Positions 27,666 through 38,042 of a stretch of DNA of 64,000 bases are shown in pieces. Numbering within the stretch: position 1 is the first letter of the stretch; each line of letters begins with the position of its first letter. The position numbers were made by a program, and so were the translations under genes. The notes beneath the pieces are model-generated. The model was not told where the DNA came from and searched no databases. It was given only the letters and a program-made list of their open reading frames with translations. The stretch comes from Roseateles sp. XES5 (GTDB taxonomy: Bacteria > Pseudomonadota > Alphaproteobacteria > Rhizobiales > Rhizobiaceae): NCBI RefSeq assembly GCF_020535545.1, contig NZ_CP084752.1, positions 2,755,501 through 2,819,500 of the forward strand, read 5' to 3'.

Positions 27666-28877
27666 ATGGTGCAGTGCAATGGTCGCGGCATGATGCAACG
27701 CACAGTCCTGTCCCGCGAACCCGTCCGGGCGGCCCTTGCCGGGGCGCTTGCCATGGCCGTCGCCATGGGTCTCGGCCGCTTCTTCTATACGCCCGTGCTC
27801 CCCGGCATGATGGCTGGTCTCGGCCTCGATGCCGCCGATGCCGGCATCATCGCGGCGGCAAATTTTGCGGGTTACCTCCTCGGCGCGGTGCTGGCGGCCT
27901 ATGGCTGGGCGGCGGGCCACGAACGGCGCCTCGCGCTCGGCGCGCTGGCGGCGACCGTGCTGCTGCTCATCGCCATGGGCCTGCTCTCGGGCGTTGCGGC
28001 GCTGTCCCTCGTGCGGTTTCTCGCCGGCCTTGCCAGTGCCTTCGCCATGATCTTCACGACGGCCATCGTGCTCACCGTCGGCCTTGCCCATCAGGATCCC
28101 GGCGTGCAACGGGCGCATTTTTCCGGCGTCGGCATCGGCATCGCGGTCTCGGCGGTGCTCGTCTATCTGCTCTCGCTGATTGCCGATCCCGCGCTTCCCA
28201 CCTGGCGGATCGACTGGCTCGCCGGAGCGCTGCTCGGCGCGCTCGGCCTTGCCGTCGTCGCCATGCTGCTGCCCCGGCCTTCCCGCAACACGGTCGCCGC
28301 GCGTGAACCGCCCATCGTCTGGACGCGGCCGCTTGCGGCGCTGACGCTGAGCTACGGCCTCTTCGGCATCGGTTATGTCGTCACCGCCACCTTCATCGTC
28401 GCCATCGCGCGGGAAGGGGCGCAAAGCCCACTGCTGGAATGCCTTACGTGGCTCCTGACCGGTGCTGCCGCCGCGGTCTCGCTCATCGTCTGGAAGCCGG
28501 TGGAACGGCGTCATGGCGTCGCGGCCGCCTATCTTGCGGCCCTTCTCGTCGAGACGGTGGGCGTCGCCATGACGGTCACGCTGCCCTTTCCCTGGTCCGC
28601 GCTCATCGGCGGCGCGCTGCTCGGGCTCACCTTCATCGTCATCACGGCCTATGGCCTGCAGCTTGGCCGGGTTCTCGCCAGCGAAAGCCCGCGGCGTGTG
28701 CTGGCGCTGATGACGGCCGCCTTCGGCGTCGGACAGATTCTCGGGCCGCTCGGCGCGGGCTTCCTTGCGGCGCGCGCGGGAAGCTACGTGCTGGCGAGTC
28801 TCGCCGCTGCCGCCCTCCTGCTGCTTGCCGCGGCCATCACGGTTCTCGGCGGCGCGCTCTCCATTAAATCTCGGTAA
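27666..28877 (+). CDS. YbfB/YjiJ-family MFS transporter
   Basis: This 403-residue inner-membrane protein has 12 hydrophobic segments. The N-terminal [20 protein letters not shown] and [20 protein letters not shown] are the YbfB/YjiJ pattern. The ATG at 27666 lacks a clear ribosome-binding site; in-frame ATGs at 27690 and 27693 would remove eight or nine residues. Substrate unknown. It lies 26 bases upstream of the first possible bacA start, same strand. Confidence 0.85.
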   Translation: MVQCNGRGMMQRTVLSREPVRAALAGALAMAVAMGLGRFFYTPVLPGMMAGLGLDAADAGIIAAANFAGYLLGAVLAAYGWAAGHERRLALGALAATVLLLIAMGLLSGVAALSLVRFLAGLASAFAMIFTTAIVLTVGLAHQDPGVQRAHFSGVGIGIAVSAVLVYLLSLIADPALPTWRIDWLAGALLGALGLAVVAMLLPRPSRNTVAAREPPIVWTRPLAALTLSYGLFGIGYVVTATFIVAIAREGAQSPLLECLTWLLTGAAAAVSLIVWKPVERRHGVAAAYLAALLVETVGVAMTVTLPFPWSALIGGALLGLTFIVITAYGLQLGRVLASESPRRVLALMTAAFGVGQILGPLGAGFLAARAGSYVLASLAAAALLLLAAAITVLGGALSIKSR

Positions 28878-28972
28878 TCCGGGCGCGTGCCGATTGTTGC
28901 CCTGTGCAAACTCCTCTAGGTTCGGCGCGAACCGGCAGCGCGGCTGCCCCTCGCAAACGAGAGTTTCGCCCC

Positions 28973-30238
28973 TTGGTCCACGCCTTCTTCCCGCAGCCGA
29001 AGCTGTTCTTTTCCTCCCTCGTCGTCTGGACGCTGCTTGCGATTGCGGTCTGGTATCTTGGCGGCGCCGATTTCGGCGCGGTCCTCGGCATGCCGCCGCT
29101 GCCCGAGGGCACCGAGCCGCCCGTCGGCCTCGGCTATTTCGTGACGCCCGACAACATCTGGTTCTACCTCTATTTCCTCATCTGCACCGGCATCTTCGGC
29201 CTGTTCTGGCAGATCCGGGCGAAGGACAATCCCTGGACCAACTGGTCGATCTGGGGGTCGGCCTTCATCATCTTCTCGACCTATTTCAGCGTGCAGGTCT
29301 CGCTCGCCATCAACAACTGGCGCCGGCCCTTCGGCGACACGCTGATGGGCGCCTTCCAGCAGAACAGCACGGTCACGGTCGATCACTTCTTCGACCTGAT
29401 GCTGATCTTCTGCCAGATCGCCTTCATCAGCGTCTTCGTCTACGTGATCACGCGCTTCTTCGTCAGCCACTACGTCTTCCGCTGGCGCACCGCGATGAAC
29501 AATTACTACATGTCGCTGTGGACGCGCGTGCGCCATATCGAAGGCGCCTCGCAGCGCGTGCAGGAAGACACGATGCGCTTCGCCACCATCACCGAAGGTC
29601 TCGGCGTCAGCCTGATCGATGCGGTGATGACGCTGGTCGCCTTCCTACCGGTGCTCTTCGCGCTCTCGGTCCATATCGGCCCGATGCCCTTCATCGGCGA
29701 GATCCCGCATGCGCTGTTCTGGGCGGCGATCCTCTGGTCGGCCTTCGGCACCTTCCTGCTCGCCTTCGTGGGCATCAAGCTGCCGGGCCTCGAATTCCGC
29801 AACCAGCGCGTCGAGGCAGCCTACCGCAAGGAACTGGTCTATGGTGAGGATGACGCCAGCCGCGCCCAGCCGCCGACGGTTCGCGAACTCTTCGACAATG
29901 TCCGGACGAACTATTTCCGGCTCTATTTCCACTATCTCTATTTCAACGTCGCCCGCATGTTCTATCTGCAGGCCGACAACCTCTTCGTCTACTTCATCCT
30001 CGTGCCGACCATCGTCGGCGGCAAGATCACCTATGGTATCCTGCAACAGATCCTGACGGCCTTCGGGCAGGTGTCGAGCTCGTTTCAGTATCTCGTCAAC
30101 TCCTGGTCGACGATCATCGAGCTGCAGTCGATCTTCAAGCGCCTGAAGGCCTTCGAGGCGGCGATCGAGGGACAGGAACTGCCGAGCATCGATCAGCAGT
30201 TCATCGAGGCCGGCGGCAACGAGGACCTGGCGCGCTAG
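28973..30238 (+). CDS. bacA: Peptide antibiotic transporter SbmA/BacA
   Basis: This inner-membrane protein of about 421 residues (S. meliloti BacA is about 420) imports antimicrobial peptides; in legume symbionts it protects bacteroids against NCR peptides and affects very-long-chain fatty acids in lipid A. Typical stretches are [40 protein letters not shown] (about 106-125), [19 protein letters not shown] (about 183-201) and [20 protein letters not shown] near the C-terminus. I chose TTG 28973, which matches the BacA N-terminus; a GTG at 28904 would add 23 non-conserved residues. The TAG stop belongs to a family B repeat. Confidence 0.9.
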   Translation: MVHAFFPQPKLFFSSLVVWTLLAIAVWYLGGADFGAVLGMPPLPEGTEPPVGLGYFVTPDNIWFYLYFLICTGIFGLFWQIRAKDNPWTNWSIWGSAFIIFSTYFSVQVSLAINNWRRPFGDTLMGAFQQNSTVTVDHFFDLMLIFCQIAFISVFVYVITRFFVSHYVFRWRTAMNNYYMSLWTRVRHIEGASQRVQEDTMRFATITEGLGVSLIDAVMTLVAFLPVLFALSVHIGPMPFIGEIPHALFWAAILWSAFGTFLLAFVGIKLPGLEFRNQRVEAAYRKELVYGEDDASRAQPPTVRELFDNVRTNYFRLYFHYLYFNVARMFYLQADNLFVYFILVPTIVGGKITYGILQQILTAFGQVSSSFQYLVNSWSTIIELQSIFKRLKAFEAAIEGQELPSIDQQFIEAGGNEDLAR

Positions 30239-30340
30239 AGAATTTCCGGCCGAAGCGGGATCGCTTCGGCGTCGGATAATGCGGTAAAAACAAAAGCCAG
30301 AGCATTTCCGGCGAACCCGATAAACCGGAAATGCTCCAGG
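30236..30340. repeat. Intergenic palindromic element, family B (copy 4)
   Basis: The element begins with TAGAG, whose TAG is the bacA stop. It shows the GAATTTCCGGCCGAAGCGGG module and then a second palindrome (arms GAGCATTTCCGG 30300-30311 and complement 30325-30336). Confidence 0.75.
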
Positions 30341-30364
30341 ACAGTTCCGGTTATCGGGTTATTC

Positions 30365-31366
30365 TCAGAGGGCGGCTCCGGCCGCCTTCTTGTCTTTTGC
30401 GAGGATGTCCATCGCCTCGACATAGTTGACGCAGGCGACGTCCGCCTTGCCGCAGGTTTCCGTCAGGAAGCGGTCGAGCGCGCGCCAATAGGCGCCAGCA
30501 TTCATCTCGACGAAATGGAAGCCGAGCTGAAGGGGGATACGCTCGCCGTCATATTGCCGGTCGAACGCATCGCGATAGGCTTTCAGCGTGCTTTCCTCGA
30601 AGGCGGCGCTCTTTTCCGGGTTTTCCTTGCCCTTGGAATGGCGGACATAGAGGTTGTAGTCCATCGCGATGACCGGGCGCCCGGATGTCCCCTCGGGGAT
30701 GAGCGGCAGGCCGAAGCGGGCGATCGTGCCGCTCGCGACGGGGAGGGCCGGCCCCTTCGTCACGAGGCTGGCGTCATAGCGGAAGCCTTCCGCCTCAAGG
30801 GCTTTCACAAGCCCGCTGCCGGCAGATAGATAGGGGGCGCGGAACCCCTTGATGTCCCTGGCCACGAAATCCTGCCAGCCAGCCGGCTCCCGCTCGCCGA
30901 CGCCGGCATTCTGCCAGGCATTCTTCAGCGAATCCCGGAAGAAGGCGAACTCCGCCTTCCAGTCCGCTTCGCTCCACTTGCCACCATCGAAATGGCCGCA
31001 GGCGTGGCTGCCGATGTCGTGTCCCTCGAGCTTCGCCAGCCAGATTTCGCCAAGCCGCAGGATCGTGTCGTCCTTGTCGGGTGCAAAGCCGACATTGGAG
31101 CGGCCGCGCTTTTCATGCGGCGCCTGGTATTTGGCGCGCTCGCTCTTCGGGAAGAGGAAAGTACAGGAAAGGAAATAGGTGAAATGCGCGCCGGTGCGCT
31201 TCGCCATGGCACGGCTCTTCTCCCACAGGAGATTGTCGTGCGCGCCGTCGAAGGAGACGATGACGAGCTGCTTGCGCTTGGCCGGCTCGATCGCATCGTC
31301 CTTGGCGTTGGCCGGGCCTATGGTGAGCGCGGCGGCGAGGGGAAGAAGGAAAAATCGAGACAACAT
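30365..31366 (-). CDS. Exported polysaccharide deacetylase-family protein
   Basis: This 333-residue protein has a signal peptide (LSRFFLLPLAAALTIGPANA, probable cleavage before KDD) and a NodB-like domain. KRKQLVIVSFDGAHDNLLWE (about 31-50) carries the catalytic-type SFDGAHD, and EGHDIGSHACGHFDGG the SHxxGH metal motif. Family enzymes remove N- or O-acetyl groups from polysaccharides, suggesting a periplasmic or cell-wall substrate. The canonical TFDDG is replaced by SFDGA, so activity may differ. Start ATG 31366; a TTG 15 bases upstream is possible. Confidence 0.82.
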   Translation of the reverse strand: MLSRFFLLPLAAALTIGPANAKDDAIEPAKRKQLVIVSFDGAHDNLLWEKSRAMAKRTGAHFTYFLSCTFLFPKSERAKYQAPHEKRGRSNVGFAPDKDDTILRLGEIWLAKLEGHDIGSHACGHFDGGKWSEADWKAEFAFFRDSLKNAWQNAGVGEREPAGWQDFVARDIKGFRAPYLSAGSGLVKALEAEGFRYDASLVTKGPALPVASGTIARFGLPLIPEGTSGRPVIAMDYNLYVRHSKGKENPEKSAAFEESTLKAYRDAFDRQYDGERIPLQLGFHFVEMNAGAYWRALDRFLTETCGKADVACVNYVEAMDILAKDKKAAGAAL

Positions 31367-31506
31367 GGCGACCCGCGACAATTTGCAAAGGGTCTCTCAT
31401 CGATTCCGAATGCGGCAATCCTTTGATCGGACTGGAATTGTCTCGCGCCGGGAGATATTCCAGAGGCAGCGGTCAAGGGCCGAAGATTTTTTCAAGGGGC
31501 ATTTCC

Positions 31507-32091
31507 ATGACGTTGCTCATCGCCGGTCTCGTTCTCTTCATCGTCACGCATCTCCTGCGTCCCTTCGCGCCCGGACTGCGCAATGCGGGCATCGCCACGC
31601 TCGGCAAGCCGGCATGGATGGCGCTGCACGGCATCGTCTCGCTGGCAAGCCTCGTGCTCATCGCCTACGGTTTTGTCGATGCGCGGGCGAATGGCGGCGA
31701 GATGCTCTATTTCCCGCCGACCTTCATGGCGCATATCGCGCTGACGCTGATGATGATCGCCTCGATCTGTCTCGTCGCCGGTTTCCTGCCGGCCGGACAC
31801 ATCCGCACCAGGCTGAAGTTCCCCGTGCTCGTCGCCATCAAGATATGGGCGCTGGCCCACCTGCTCGCCAATGGCGAAAGCTACTCGGTGCTGCTCTTCG
31901 TCACGATCCTCGCCTGGGCGGTCATCCTGCGCATCACGCTGAAGAAGCGCATCGCGGCGGGTGAGACGAAACTGCCGGTCTTCGTGTCGGCAAAATACGA
32001 TCTGGTCGCCGTCGTCGTCGGCCTCGCACTCTACGCCGTCATCGTTCTCAAGCTTCACGAATGGGTGATCGGCGTCGCGCCGCTGCCCTGA
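31507..32091 (+). CDS. NnrU-family membrane protein
   Basis: This 194-residue protein has five or six hydrophobic segments and the NnrU pattern: LFIVTHLLRPFAPGLR near the start, LHGIVSLASLVLIAYGFVDA (about 41-60), and KFPVLVAIKIWALAHLLANG with the conserved His. NnrU was named for its place in nitric-oxide-reductase clusters, and relatives such as isoprenoid isomerase Z-ISO act on carotenes. No denitrification gene is nearby, so the role is unassigned. Confidence 0.88.
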   Translation: MTLLIAGLVLFIVTHLLRPFAPGLRNAGIATLGKPAWMALHGIVSLASLVLIAYGFVDARANGGEMLYFPPTFMAHIALTLMMIASICLVAGFLPAGHIRTRLKFPVLVAIKIWALAHLLANGESYSVLLFVTILAWAVILRITLKKRIAAGETKLPVFVSAKYDLVAVVVGLALYAVIVLKLHEWVIGVAPLP

Positions 32092-32193
32092 TACACAGGC
32101 CGATCCCGGGGTTTTCACGCCTGCCCCCTTACAACGCCGAGAAAATGGGGTAGAAGGCGCGAACTCCAATCGTCAGCAAGAGCCGGGCAGGGA

Positions 32194-32865
32194 ATGGTAC
32201 ATCAGGACGACAGCTTTATCCGCGAGGTGAACGAGGAACTGCGTTCCGACCAGATGCGCCTGGTCTGGAAGCGCTTCGGCCGTGTCCTCATCGCCGGCGC
32301 CGTTCTGGTCGTTCTCGGCACGATCGGCAAGGTGAGCTACGAATACTGGCGCGACGGCGAGGCTTCGGCCGCCGGCGACCAGTTCCTCGCCGCCCTGAAC
32401 CTTGCCCGCGAAGGCAAGAAGGACGAGGCGCTTGCAGCGCTCACCGGCCTCGAGAAGGACGGCTTCGGCTCCTATTCCGTTCTGGCGCGCATGCGCTCGG
32501 CCTCGCTGCTCGCCGAAACGGACGGGCAGGCCGCCGTCAACGCCTTCACGGCGATCTCAAAGGATACGTCGGTGCCGCAGGCGCTGCGCGATGCCGCGCG
32601 CCTTCGCGCCGCCTATGTGCTTGTCGATACCGGCACCTACGATCAGGTGTCCGCCGAAGCCGAACAGCTTGCCACGCCGCAGAGCGCGCTGCGCCATTCG
32701 GCCCGCGAGGTTCTCGGTCTCTCCGCCTACAAGCACGAGGACTATGCGCGCGCCAAGGAATGGTTCGATGCCATCGTCAACGACAGCGAAAGCCCGCGCA
32801 CCGTCGCCAACCGCGCGAAGATGCTGCTTGACCTGATTGCTGCAAGCGGCAAGCTGTCCTCCTGA
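32194..32865 (+). CDS. YfgM-like membrane-anchored TPR protein
   Basis: This 223-residue protein has a cytoplasmic N-terminus, one membrane segment (VLIAGAVLVVLGTIGKVSYE, about 31-50) and a periplasmic TPR-like region, as in YfgM, a SecYEG-associated chaperone partner. MVHQDDSFIREVNEELRSDQ is the typical rhizobial opening. It lies 36 bases upstream of der; many proteobacteria keep a YfgM-like gene next to der, which supports the call and cotranscription. Confidence 0.88.
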   Translation: MVHQDDSFIREVNEELRSDQMRLVWKRFGRVLIAGAVLVVLGTIGKVSYEYWRDGEASAAGDQFLAALNLAREGKKDEALAALTGLEKDGFGSYSVLARMRSASLLAETDGQAAVNAFTAISKDTSVPQALRDAARLRAAYVLVDTGTYDQVSAEAEQLATPQSALRHSAREVLGLSAYKHEDYARAKEWFDAIVNDSESPRTVANRAKMLLDLIAASGKLSS

Positions 32866-32901
32866 TCCGGCTTTCCCGGGTCACTACAACGGAACACGTT
32901 C

Positions 32902-34332
32902 ATGAGCTTTACCGTCGCCATTGTCGGACGCCCCAATGTCGGCAAGTCCACCCTGTTCAACAGGCTCGTGGGCAAGAAGCTCGCGCTCGTCGACGACACG
33001 CCCGGCGTCACGCGTGACCGCCGCCCCGGCGATGCGCGCCTCGTCGACCTGCGCTTCCGCATCGTCGACACCGCCGGTCTCGAAGAGGCCGCGCCCGACA
33101 CGCTGCAGGGCCGCATGCGCGCCCAGACGGAAGCCGCCATCGACGAGGCTGATCTCTCGCTCTTCGTGGTCGACGCCAAGATGGGCCTGACGCCCGTCGA
33201 CCAGGCGCTTGCCGACATGCTGCGCAAGAAGGGCAAGCCCGTCGTGCTCGTCGCCAACAAGTCGGAAGCCCGCGGCTCCGACGGCGGCTTCTACGATGCC
33301 TTCACGCTCGGCCTCGGAGAACCGACGCCGATCTCGGCCGAACACGGCCAGGGCATGCTCGACCTGCGCGACGCCATCGTCGCCGCCATCGGCGAGGAAC
33401 GCGCCTTCCCGGAAGACGACGAGGCTGTCACCGATATCGACGTGCGCGCGGAACTGGCCGAAGGCGCGGAAGAGGACGAGGATTTCGAGCCGGAATATGA
33501 CGAGACGAAGCCGCTGCGCGTCGCCATCGTCGGCCGTCCCAATGCCGGCAAATCCACACTCATCAATCGCTTCCTCGGCGAGGACCGGCTGCTGACCGGC
33601 CCGGAAGCCGGCATCACGCGCGATTCCATCTCCGTCGAATGGGACTGGAAGGGCCGCACGATCAAGATGTTCGACACGGCCGGCATGCGCCGCAAGGCCA
33701 AGGTGCAGGAGAAGCTGGAAAAGCTCTCCGTCGCCGATGGCCTGCGCGCCATCCGCTTTGCCGAGACGGTCGTCATCGTCTTCGATTCCACCATTCCCTT
33801 CGAGAAGCAGGACCTGCAGATCGTCGACCTCGTGCTGCGCGAAGGGCGCGCCGCCGTGCTCGCCTTCAACAAGTGGGACCTGATCGACGACCCGCAGGCG
33901 GTGCTTGCGGACCTGCGCGAGAAGACCGACCGGCTGCTGCCGCAGGCGCGCGGCATTCGCGCCGTCCCGGTTTCCGGCCAGACGGGCCGCGGCCTCGACA
34001 AGCTGATGCAGGCCGTCATCGAAACGGACCGCACCTGGAACCGTCGCATCTCGACGGCCAAGCTGAACCGCTGGCTCGATGCGCAGCAGACCCAGCATCC
34101 GCCACCGGCCGTTTCCGGCCGTCGCCTGAAGCTGAAATACATGACGCAGGTGAAGGCCCGCCCGCCGGGCTTCATGATTTCCTGCACGCGTCCCGACGCG
34201 CTGCCGGAATCCTACATCCGCTACCTGACGAACGGCCTGCGCAACGACTTCAACCTGCCGGGCGTGCCGATCCGCATCCACTTCAGGGCGGCGGACAATC
34301 CGTTCGCGAACAAGGCGAAGAAGAAGCGCTAG
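32902..34332 (+). CDS. der: Ribosome biogenesis GTPase Der
   Basis: This 476-residue double GTPase is needed for 50S subunit maturation. The first G domain has GRPNVGKS (9-16), DTAG near 54 and the NKSE base motif near 117. The second has GRPNAGKS (about 211-218), a DTAG-type [10 protein letters not shown] and NKWD. A KH-like C-terminal domain follows and ends in a Lys-rich tail. An acidic linker ([18 protein letters not shown]) separates the G domains. Its TAG stop belongs to a family A repeat. Confidence 0.97.
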   Translation: MSFTVAIVGRPNVGKSTLFNRLVGKKLALVDDTPGVTRDRRPGDARLVDLRFRIVDTAGLEEAAPDTLQGRMRAQTEAAIDEADLSLFVVDAKMGLTPVDQALADMLRKKGKPVVLVANKSEARGSDGGFYDAFTLGLGEPTPISAEHGQGMLDLRDAIVAAIGEERAFPEDDEAVTDIDVRAELAEGAEEDEDFEPEYDETKPLRVAIVGRPNAGKSTLINRFLGEDRLLTGPEAGITRDSISVEWDWKGRTIKMFDTAGMRRKAKVQEKLEKLSVADGLRAIRFAETVVIVFDSTIPFEKQDLQIVDLVLREGRAAVLAFNKWDLIDDPQAVLADLREKTDRLLPQARGIRAVPVSGQTGRGLDKLMQAVIETDRTWNRRISTAKLNRWLDAQQTQHPPPAVSGRRLKLKYMTQVKARPPGFMISCTRPDALPESYIRYLTNGLRNDFNLPGVPIRIHFRAADNPFANKAKKKR

Positions 34333-34434
34333 AGCATGTCAGGTTCAGATTGAACCGGACATGCTCTAAATTCTTTTGTTTTCGTTTGTCTTTTCGGGAA
34401 AACCGGTTCCCACTTTTCCCTGACAAACTCTAAG
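34330..34434. repeat. Intergenic palindromic element, family A (copy 2)
   Basis: A full 105-bp copy, nearly identical to 15143-15245. It lies between convergent der and AraC-family genes; its left TAG is the der stop and its right CTA is the reverse-strand TAG stop of the AraC-family gene. Confidence 0.9.
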
Positions 34435-35251
34435 ACCCGGGGCCGGGCCGGAGGTGCCCGCGGATCGCGCTCGGCGCAAAGCCGAAGCGCGCGCGGAACC
34501 GCGCCGCGAAGCGCGACTGCGAATCATAACCCACCGCTTCGGCGATCCGCAGGATCGAAAGCGCCGTCGACTGCAGCAACTGCATGGCGATGGACATGCG
34601 CACGTCGATCAGCAGCGCCTGGAACGACCAGTTTTCCGCCGAGAGTTTGCGCCGCAGCGTCGCCTCGCTGACGGCAAGCGCCCTGCAAAGGTCGGCGCTC
34701 GTCCAGTCCGCATGGGGTTCGGCGGAAATCAGGTCGCGCACGCGGTCGCTGAAGCCGGCAGCCCGCGGCAGCGCGAAGCGCCCGCCGGCTAGATCCAGCC
34801 AGAGCAGGAGTTCGCCGAGCCGGTGGCGGGCGATTTCGGCCGGGATACTGTCGGGTTCGACGATCGCCTGCGCGCAATCGGCAAAGGCGTCGTGAAAGCT
34901 GCGATGCGGGCGGTCGACGGTGAAGGCGCGCGGAAACGGACGGCCGGTGCCGGAACCGGCGGCAAAGGCGGCGACGGTCTCCGGCTCGAAGGCGATCCAG
35001 CGCGCCTCGTAGGCCGCTTCGCCCTCGGCGGCGTTGATGACGTCGAAGGTCTCGCCCTGCGCCAGCGCGATGCAGCCACCTGCGGGCACGACCCATTCCT
35101 CGTCGCCCGTGCGCAGCACCTTCGTGCCGCGTTCGACGAGAATGAGGACGGGGCGATTGATCAGGATATTGGCATAGCGCAGCCGGTTGTACTGCACGAT
35201 GCGGGCCGAGGCGCCGATCTTGGGGCGTATGGCGATGTTCATCCGGTCCAT
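34430..35251 (-). CDS. AraC-family transcriptional regulator
   Basis: This 273-residue regulator has an N-terminal cupin-like sensing domain (LILVERGTKVLRTGDEEWVV; PAGGCIALAQGETFDV) and a C-terminal double helix-turn-helix (SADLCRALAVSEATLRRKLS; ILRIAEAVGYDSQSRFAARF). The LILVERGTKVL pattern is close to the RhrA/GadX-like AraC group. Starts at 35251 or 35242 are both possible. It follows the PEBP gene on the same strand by 56 bases. Effector and targets are unknown. Confidence 0.87.
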   Translation of the reverse strand: MDRMNIAIRPKIGASARIVQYNRLRYANILINRPVLILVERGTKVLRTGDEEWVVPAGGCIALAQGETFDVINAAEGEAAYEARWIAFEPETVAAFAAGSGTGRPFPRAFTVDRPHRSFHDAFADCAQAIVEPDSIPAEIARHRLGELLLWLDLAGGRFALPRAAGFSDRVRDLISAEPHADWTSADLCRALAVSEATLRRKLSAENWSFQALLIDVRMSIAMQLLQSTALSILRIAEAVGYDSQSRFAARFRARFGFAPSAIRGHLRPGPGS

Positions 35252-35307
35252 CCGATGGTTTTCGCCCGAGCCTATCCCTGACGGTAAAGCCCGGGCAAGA
35301 ACCGGTG

Positions 35308-35859
35308 TCAGCGTTTTCCCTTGGCCGAGACGGTCGCCGTGGCCAGCGCGTTCATGGTGCTGACGAAGCCGACCATGGCCGGCGTCGCCGTGTCGGGCAC
35401 CGGAAGCGTGTCGATGCCGAGCGCCTTCACGGTGATCGTGTAGTCGTGTTCCGGCCCCTCCGGCGGGCAGGCGCCGAGGAAGCCGGGCGCGCCCATGTCC
35501 GTCGGCGTCATGCGCGCGCCCTTCGGCAGGGCCGCCTTGCCGTTGCCTGCGCCCGCTGCAAGCCCGGTGGCATCGGCGGGAAGGTCCACCACGACCCAGT
35601 GCCACCAGCCGGATCCGGTCGGCGCATCCTTGTCGTAGATCGTCACCACGAAGCTCTTGGTGCCGGCGGGGGCATTCGACCAATGAATGTCAGGCGAGAC
35701 GTTTTTGCCGGTGCAGCCCATGATGTCGGCAAATTGTGCCGGCTGCACGGTGCCGGAGGCAAAGGCCTCGCTGCTGACGGTGAAATCGGCCGCGCGGCTT
35801 GTCAGCGGGCAAAGGCAGAGCGCGGCGGCGAGCGCCGCCTTGGTGATCGTGTTTGTCAT
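35308..35859 (-). CDS. YbhB/YbcL-family (PEBP-like) exported protein
   Basis: This 183-residue protein has a signal peptide (ITKAALAAALCLCPLTSRA, cleavage before ADF) and a phosphatidylethanolamine-binding/Raf-kinase-inhibitor-like domain. The family motif is IYDKDAPTGSGWWHWVVVDL (about 74-93), and the conserved GPEHDYTITVKAL follows. Homologues have no agreed function in bacteria. It is upstream of the AraC gene. Confidence 0.9.
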   Translation of the reverse strand: MTNTITKAALAAALCLCPLTSRAADFTVSSEAFASGTVQPAQFADIMGCTGKNVSPDIHWSNAPAGTKSFVVTIYDKDAPTGSGWWHWVVVDLPADATGLAAGAGNGKAALPKGARMTPTDMGAPGFLGACPPEGPEHDYTITVKALGIDTLPVPDTATPAMVGFVSTMNALATATVSAKGKR

Positions 35860-35956
35860 GGGCCTGTCCTGTCATCGGTTGAGACGGGAACAGGCTAGGG
35901 CGGATTGCCGGCCGCGTCGGTGCGCGGCCGATCGTTTTTCGTGCCGATGCGATCAA

Positions 35957-36871
35957 TCAGCCGTTCGGCAGCTTGTCCTTTGCCACCAGGGCACCGTGGT
36001 GCTGGATGACGGCGGCGGCGACATCGGCGGCAAAGCGCGCGGCCTGCGTGGGACTGGCGTCCGTCGCGAGGCGGGCGAGGAAGCCGCCGTTGAAGCTGTC
36101 GCCGGCGCTGGTCGTATCGACGATCTTTTCGACCCTGGCGGATGGCACATGATCGCGGTTTTCAGCGAAGACCAGCGTCGCGCCCTCCGCACCGTCCTTC
36201 ACCACCAGTCCATCCACGCCGAGGGCGCGATAGCGGGCGACGGTTTCGTCCAGGCCGGCATCGCCGAAATGGGTGACCTCGTCATCGAGGCTTGGCATGA
36301 CGAGCGTCGCCGCGCGTGCGCCCTCGGTGATCGTCGCGCGCATGCGGTCGGCATCGTCCCACAGGCGGGGGCGGATATTGGGATCGAAGACGACGCGCTT
36401 GCCGGCGGCCTTGGCGCGGCGCAGCTCTGCCAGCAGCGTTTCCACATCTTCGGCGGGCAGAATGGCGAGCGTGATGCCGGAGAAGACGATGATGTCGGAG
36501 GCCTCGATGGCGGCACGCAGCCTGTCGCCGTCACGGGCGAGCAGCTTTGCGGCGGAGACCGAGCGCCAGTAGGAGAAGCTGCGTTCGCCGTCCTTGAGAT
36601 GGATCATGTAAAGGCCCGGCGAACGACCGTCGATGCGCGCGACATGATCGGTGCCGATGCCGTGACCTTCCATGAAGGCCAGCATTTCGTCGGAGATCAT
36701 GTCCTTGCCGACGGCCGAGAGATACTCGACGCTCCAGTCCGCGGGCAAGAATTGACGGGCGTAATAGGCGGTGTTGAACGTATCGCCGGCAAAGCTCTTG
36801 CGCATCAGCCCGCCCTCGGCCTGCATCAGTTCCACCATGCATTCGCCGATTGCCAGCAGCCGTCCCGCCAT
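35957..36871 (-). CDS. kdgK: 2-Dehydro-3-deoxygluconokinase (PfkB family)
   Basis: This 304-residue sugar kinase phosphorylates KDG. N-terminal LLAIGECMVELMQ, the substrate segment FAGDTFNTAYYARQFLP and RSVSAAKLL (about 103-111) are KdgK-like. The catalytic motif reads DTTSAGDSFNGGFLA, with Ser in place of the first Gly of GAGD, as is common in this subfamily. ATG 36871 follows GGGAGGG. It is 16 bases downstream of the Ldh-family dehydrogenase, so the two form an operon for sugar-acid catabolism. Confidence 0.88.
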   Translation of the reverse strand: MAGRLLAIGECMVELMQAEGGLMRKSFAGDTFNTAYYARQFLPADWSVEYLSAVGKDMISDEMLAFMEGHGIGTDHVARIDGRSPGLYMIHLKDGERSFSYWRSVSAAKLLARDGDRLRAAIEASDIIVFSGITLAILPAEDVETLLAELRRAKAAGKRVVFDPNIRPRLWDDADRMRATITEGARAATLVMPSLDDEVTHFGDAGLDETVARYRALGVDGLVVKDGAEGATLVFAENRDHVPSARVEKIVDTTSAGDSFNGGFLARLATDASPTQAARFAADVAAAVIQHHGALVAKDKLPNG

Positions 36872-36887
36872 TGCCCGTCCCTCCCGG

Positions 36888-37892
36888 TTAACTTCGCCGG
36901 AAAGAGGAAATACTGTCAAAGAGTTGCCGCGGCAAGACGAGGCCGGTGCTTTCCGCCGCGCGTTGCCGCTCCGCGCGGTCGAGGCCGGGGATGTGCACCC
37001 CGTAGTCACGGGAAAGGCGCGCGGCCTGCGCGGCAAAGCGGGAGGGGAAATCTTCGGCAAGGAGCTGCGGTGAAAGCGCGAGCACGAAGAGGCCGGCGCC
37101 CGGCGAAGTATCGCCAGCCTGGAAATCCGGCGCGTCGAGCGACCAGTTGGCGCCCGTCAGGCCAGCGGCGAGCACTTCCACCATCAGCGCGATATTCGCG
37201 CCGCGCTGGCCGCCGAAGGCGAGCAGCGCCCCCTGCATGGCGGCGAAGGGATCGGTCGTCGGCTCGCCGTCCTGATCGAGCGCCCAACTGTCGGGGATCG
37301 CTTCACCGCGGGCGGCCGCCTCGCGGATGTTGACATAGGCCGTGGCGCTGGACGCCTGATCGACGAGCAGGAAACGGCCGTCTTCGAGGGGCGCGGCGAA
37401 GGCGAGCGGATTGGTACAGTAGACGGGCTGGCGGCTGCCGGCGCCGGCCAGCAGGGCCGGGCCATTGGTCGCGGCCAGCGCCACCAGTCCCTCTTCAGCA
37501 AGGCGGGCGGCATACCAGCCGAGTTCACCGGTCGTGTAGCTGTTATGCGAGGTGAAGACCGCGATGCCGAAGGTCTTCGCCTTGGACACCAGTTCCTCAT
37601 GGGCGATGGAAAAGCCGTGCTGGGCGATGCCGCCCATCGCGTCGCATTTCATGATGGCCGGCACGGGCGAGGTGATCAGCGGTTCGGCGCGCCCGACGAT
37701 CCGGCCATCCACGAGGCTGCGCAGGTAATCCGTCAGATGCAGGAAACCGACTGTCCGCTTGCCGGCCATCTCGGCATCGACGGTCGCGCGGGCGAGCGCA
37801 TCGGCGGCCGGTTCGGCCATGCCGACGCGCATCAACGCGGCGCGGGCAAGGTCGAGGGCTTCCGTGGGGGAAAGGGTGACGGCATCGGTCAT
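36888..37892 (-). CDS. Ldh-family (malate/lactate/diketogulonate-type) NAD(P)-dependent dehydrogenase
   Basis: This 334-residue protein belongs to the Ldh/YiaK/DpkA family of keto-acid reductases, unrelated to classical LDH. Hallmarks are HLTDYLRSLVDGRI, the catalytic-region KAKTFGIAVFTSHNSYTTGE with the conserved His, and GSRQPVYCTNPLAFAAP. Possible substrates include 2,3-diketo-L-gulonate, piperideine-2-carboxylate, (S)-ureidoglycolate or malate. Pairing with kdgK favours a sugar acid; this is inference. ATG 37892 follows GAAGG. Confidence 0.82.
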   Translation of the reverse strand: MTDAVTLSPTEALDLARAALMRVGMAEPAADALARATVDAEMAGKRTVGFLHLTDYLRSLVDGRIVGRAEPLITSPVPAIMKCDAMGGIAQHGFSIAHEELVSKAKTFGIAVFTSHNSYTTGELGWYAARLAEEGLVALAATNGPALLAGAGSRQPVYCTNPLAFAAPLEDGRFLLVDQASSATAYVNIREAAARGEAIPDSWALDQDGEPTTDPFAAMQGALLAFGGQRGANIALMVEVLAAGLTGANWSLDAPDFQAGDTSPGAGLFVLALSPQLLAEDFPSRFAAQAARLSRDYGVHIPGLDRAERQRAAESTGLVLPRQLFDSISSFRRS

Positions 37893-38042
37893 ATGGTCAA
37901 CCTTCTCTATGGAATTCGGGGGCATCATCCAGACCGGGCGCCGCCTCGTCAACCTCGGAAAAATCCGGCTGCCTGCCGTTTACCCCCGCAAGGGTGCGCG
38001 TTACATCTTGTCCGGCAGCAACAGGCACTGGAGCGAAGACGC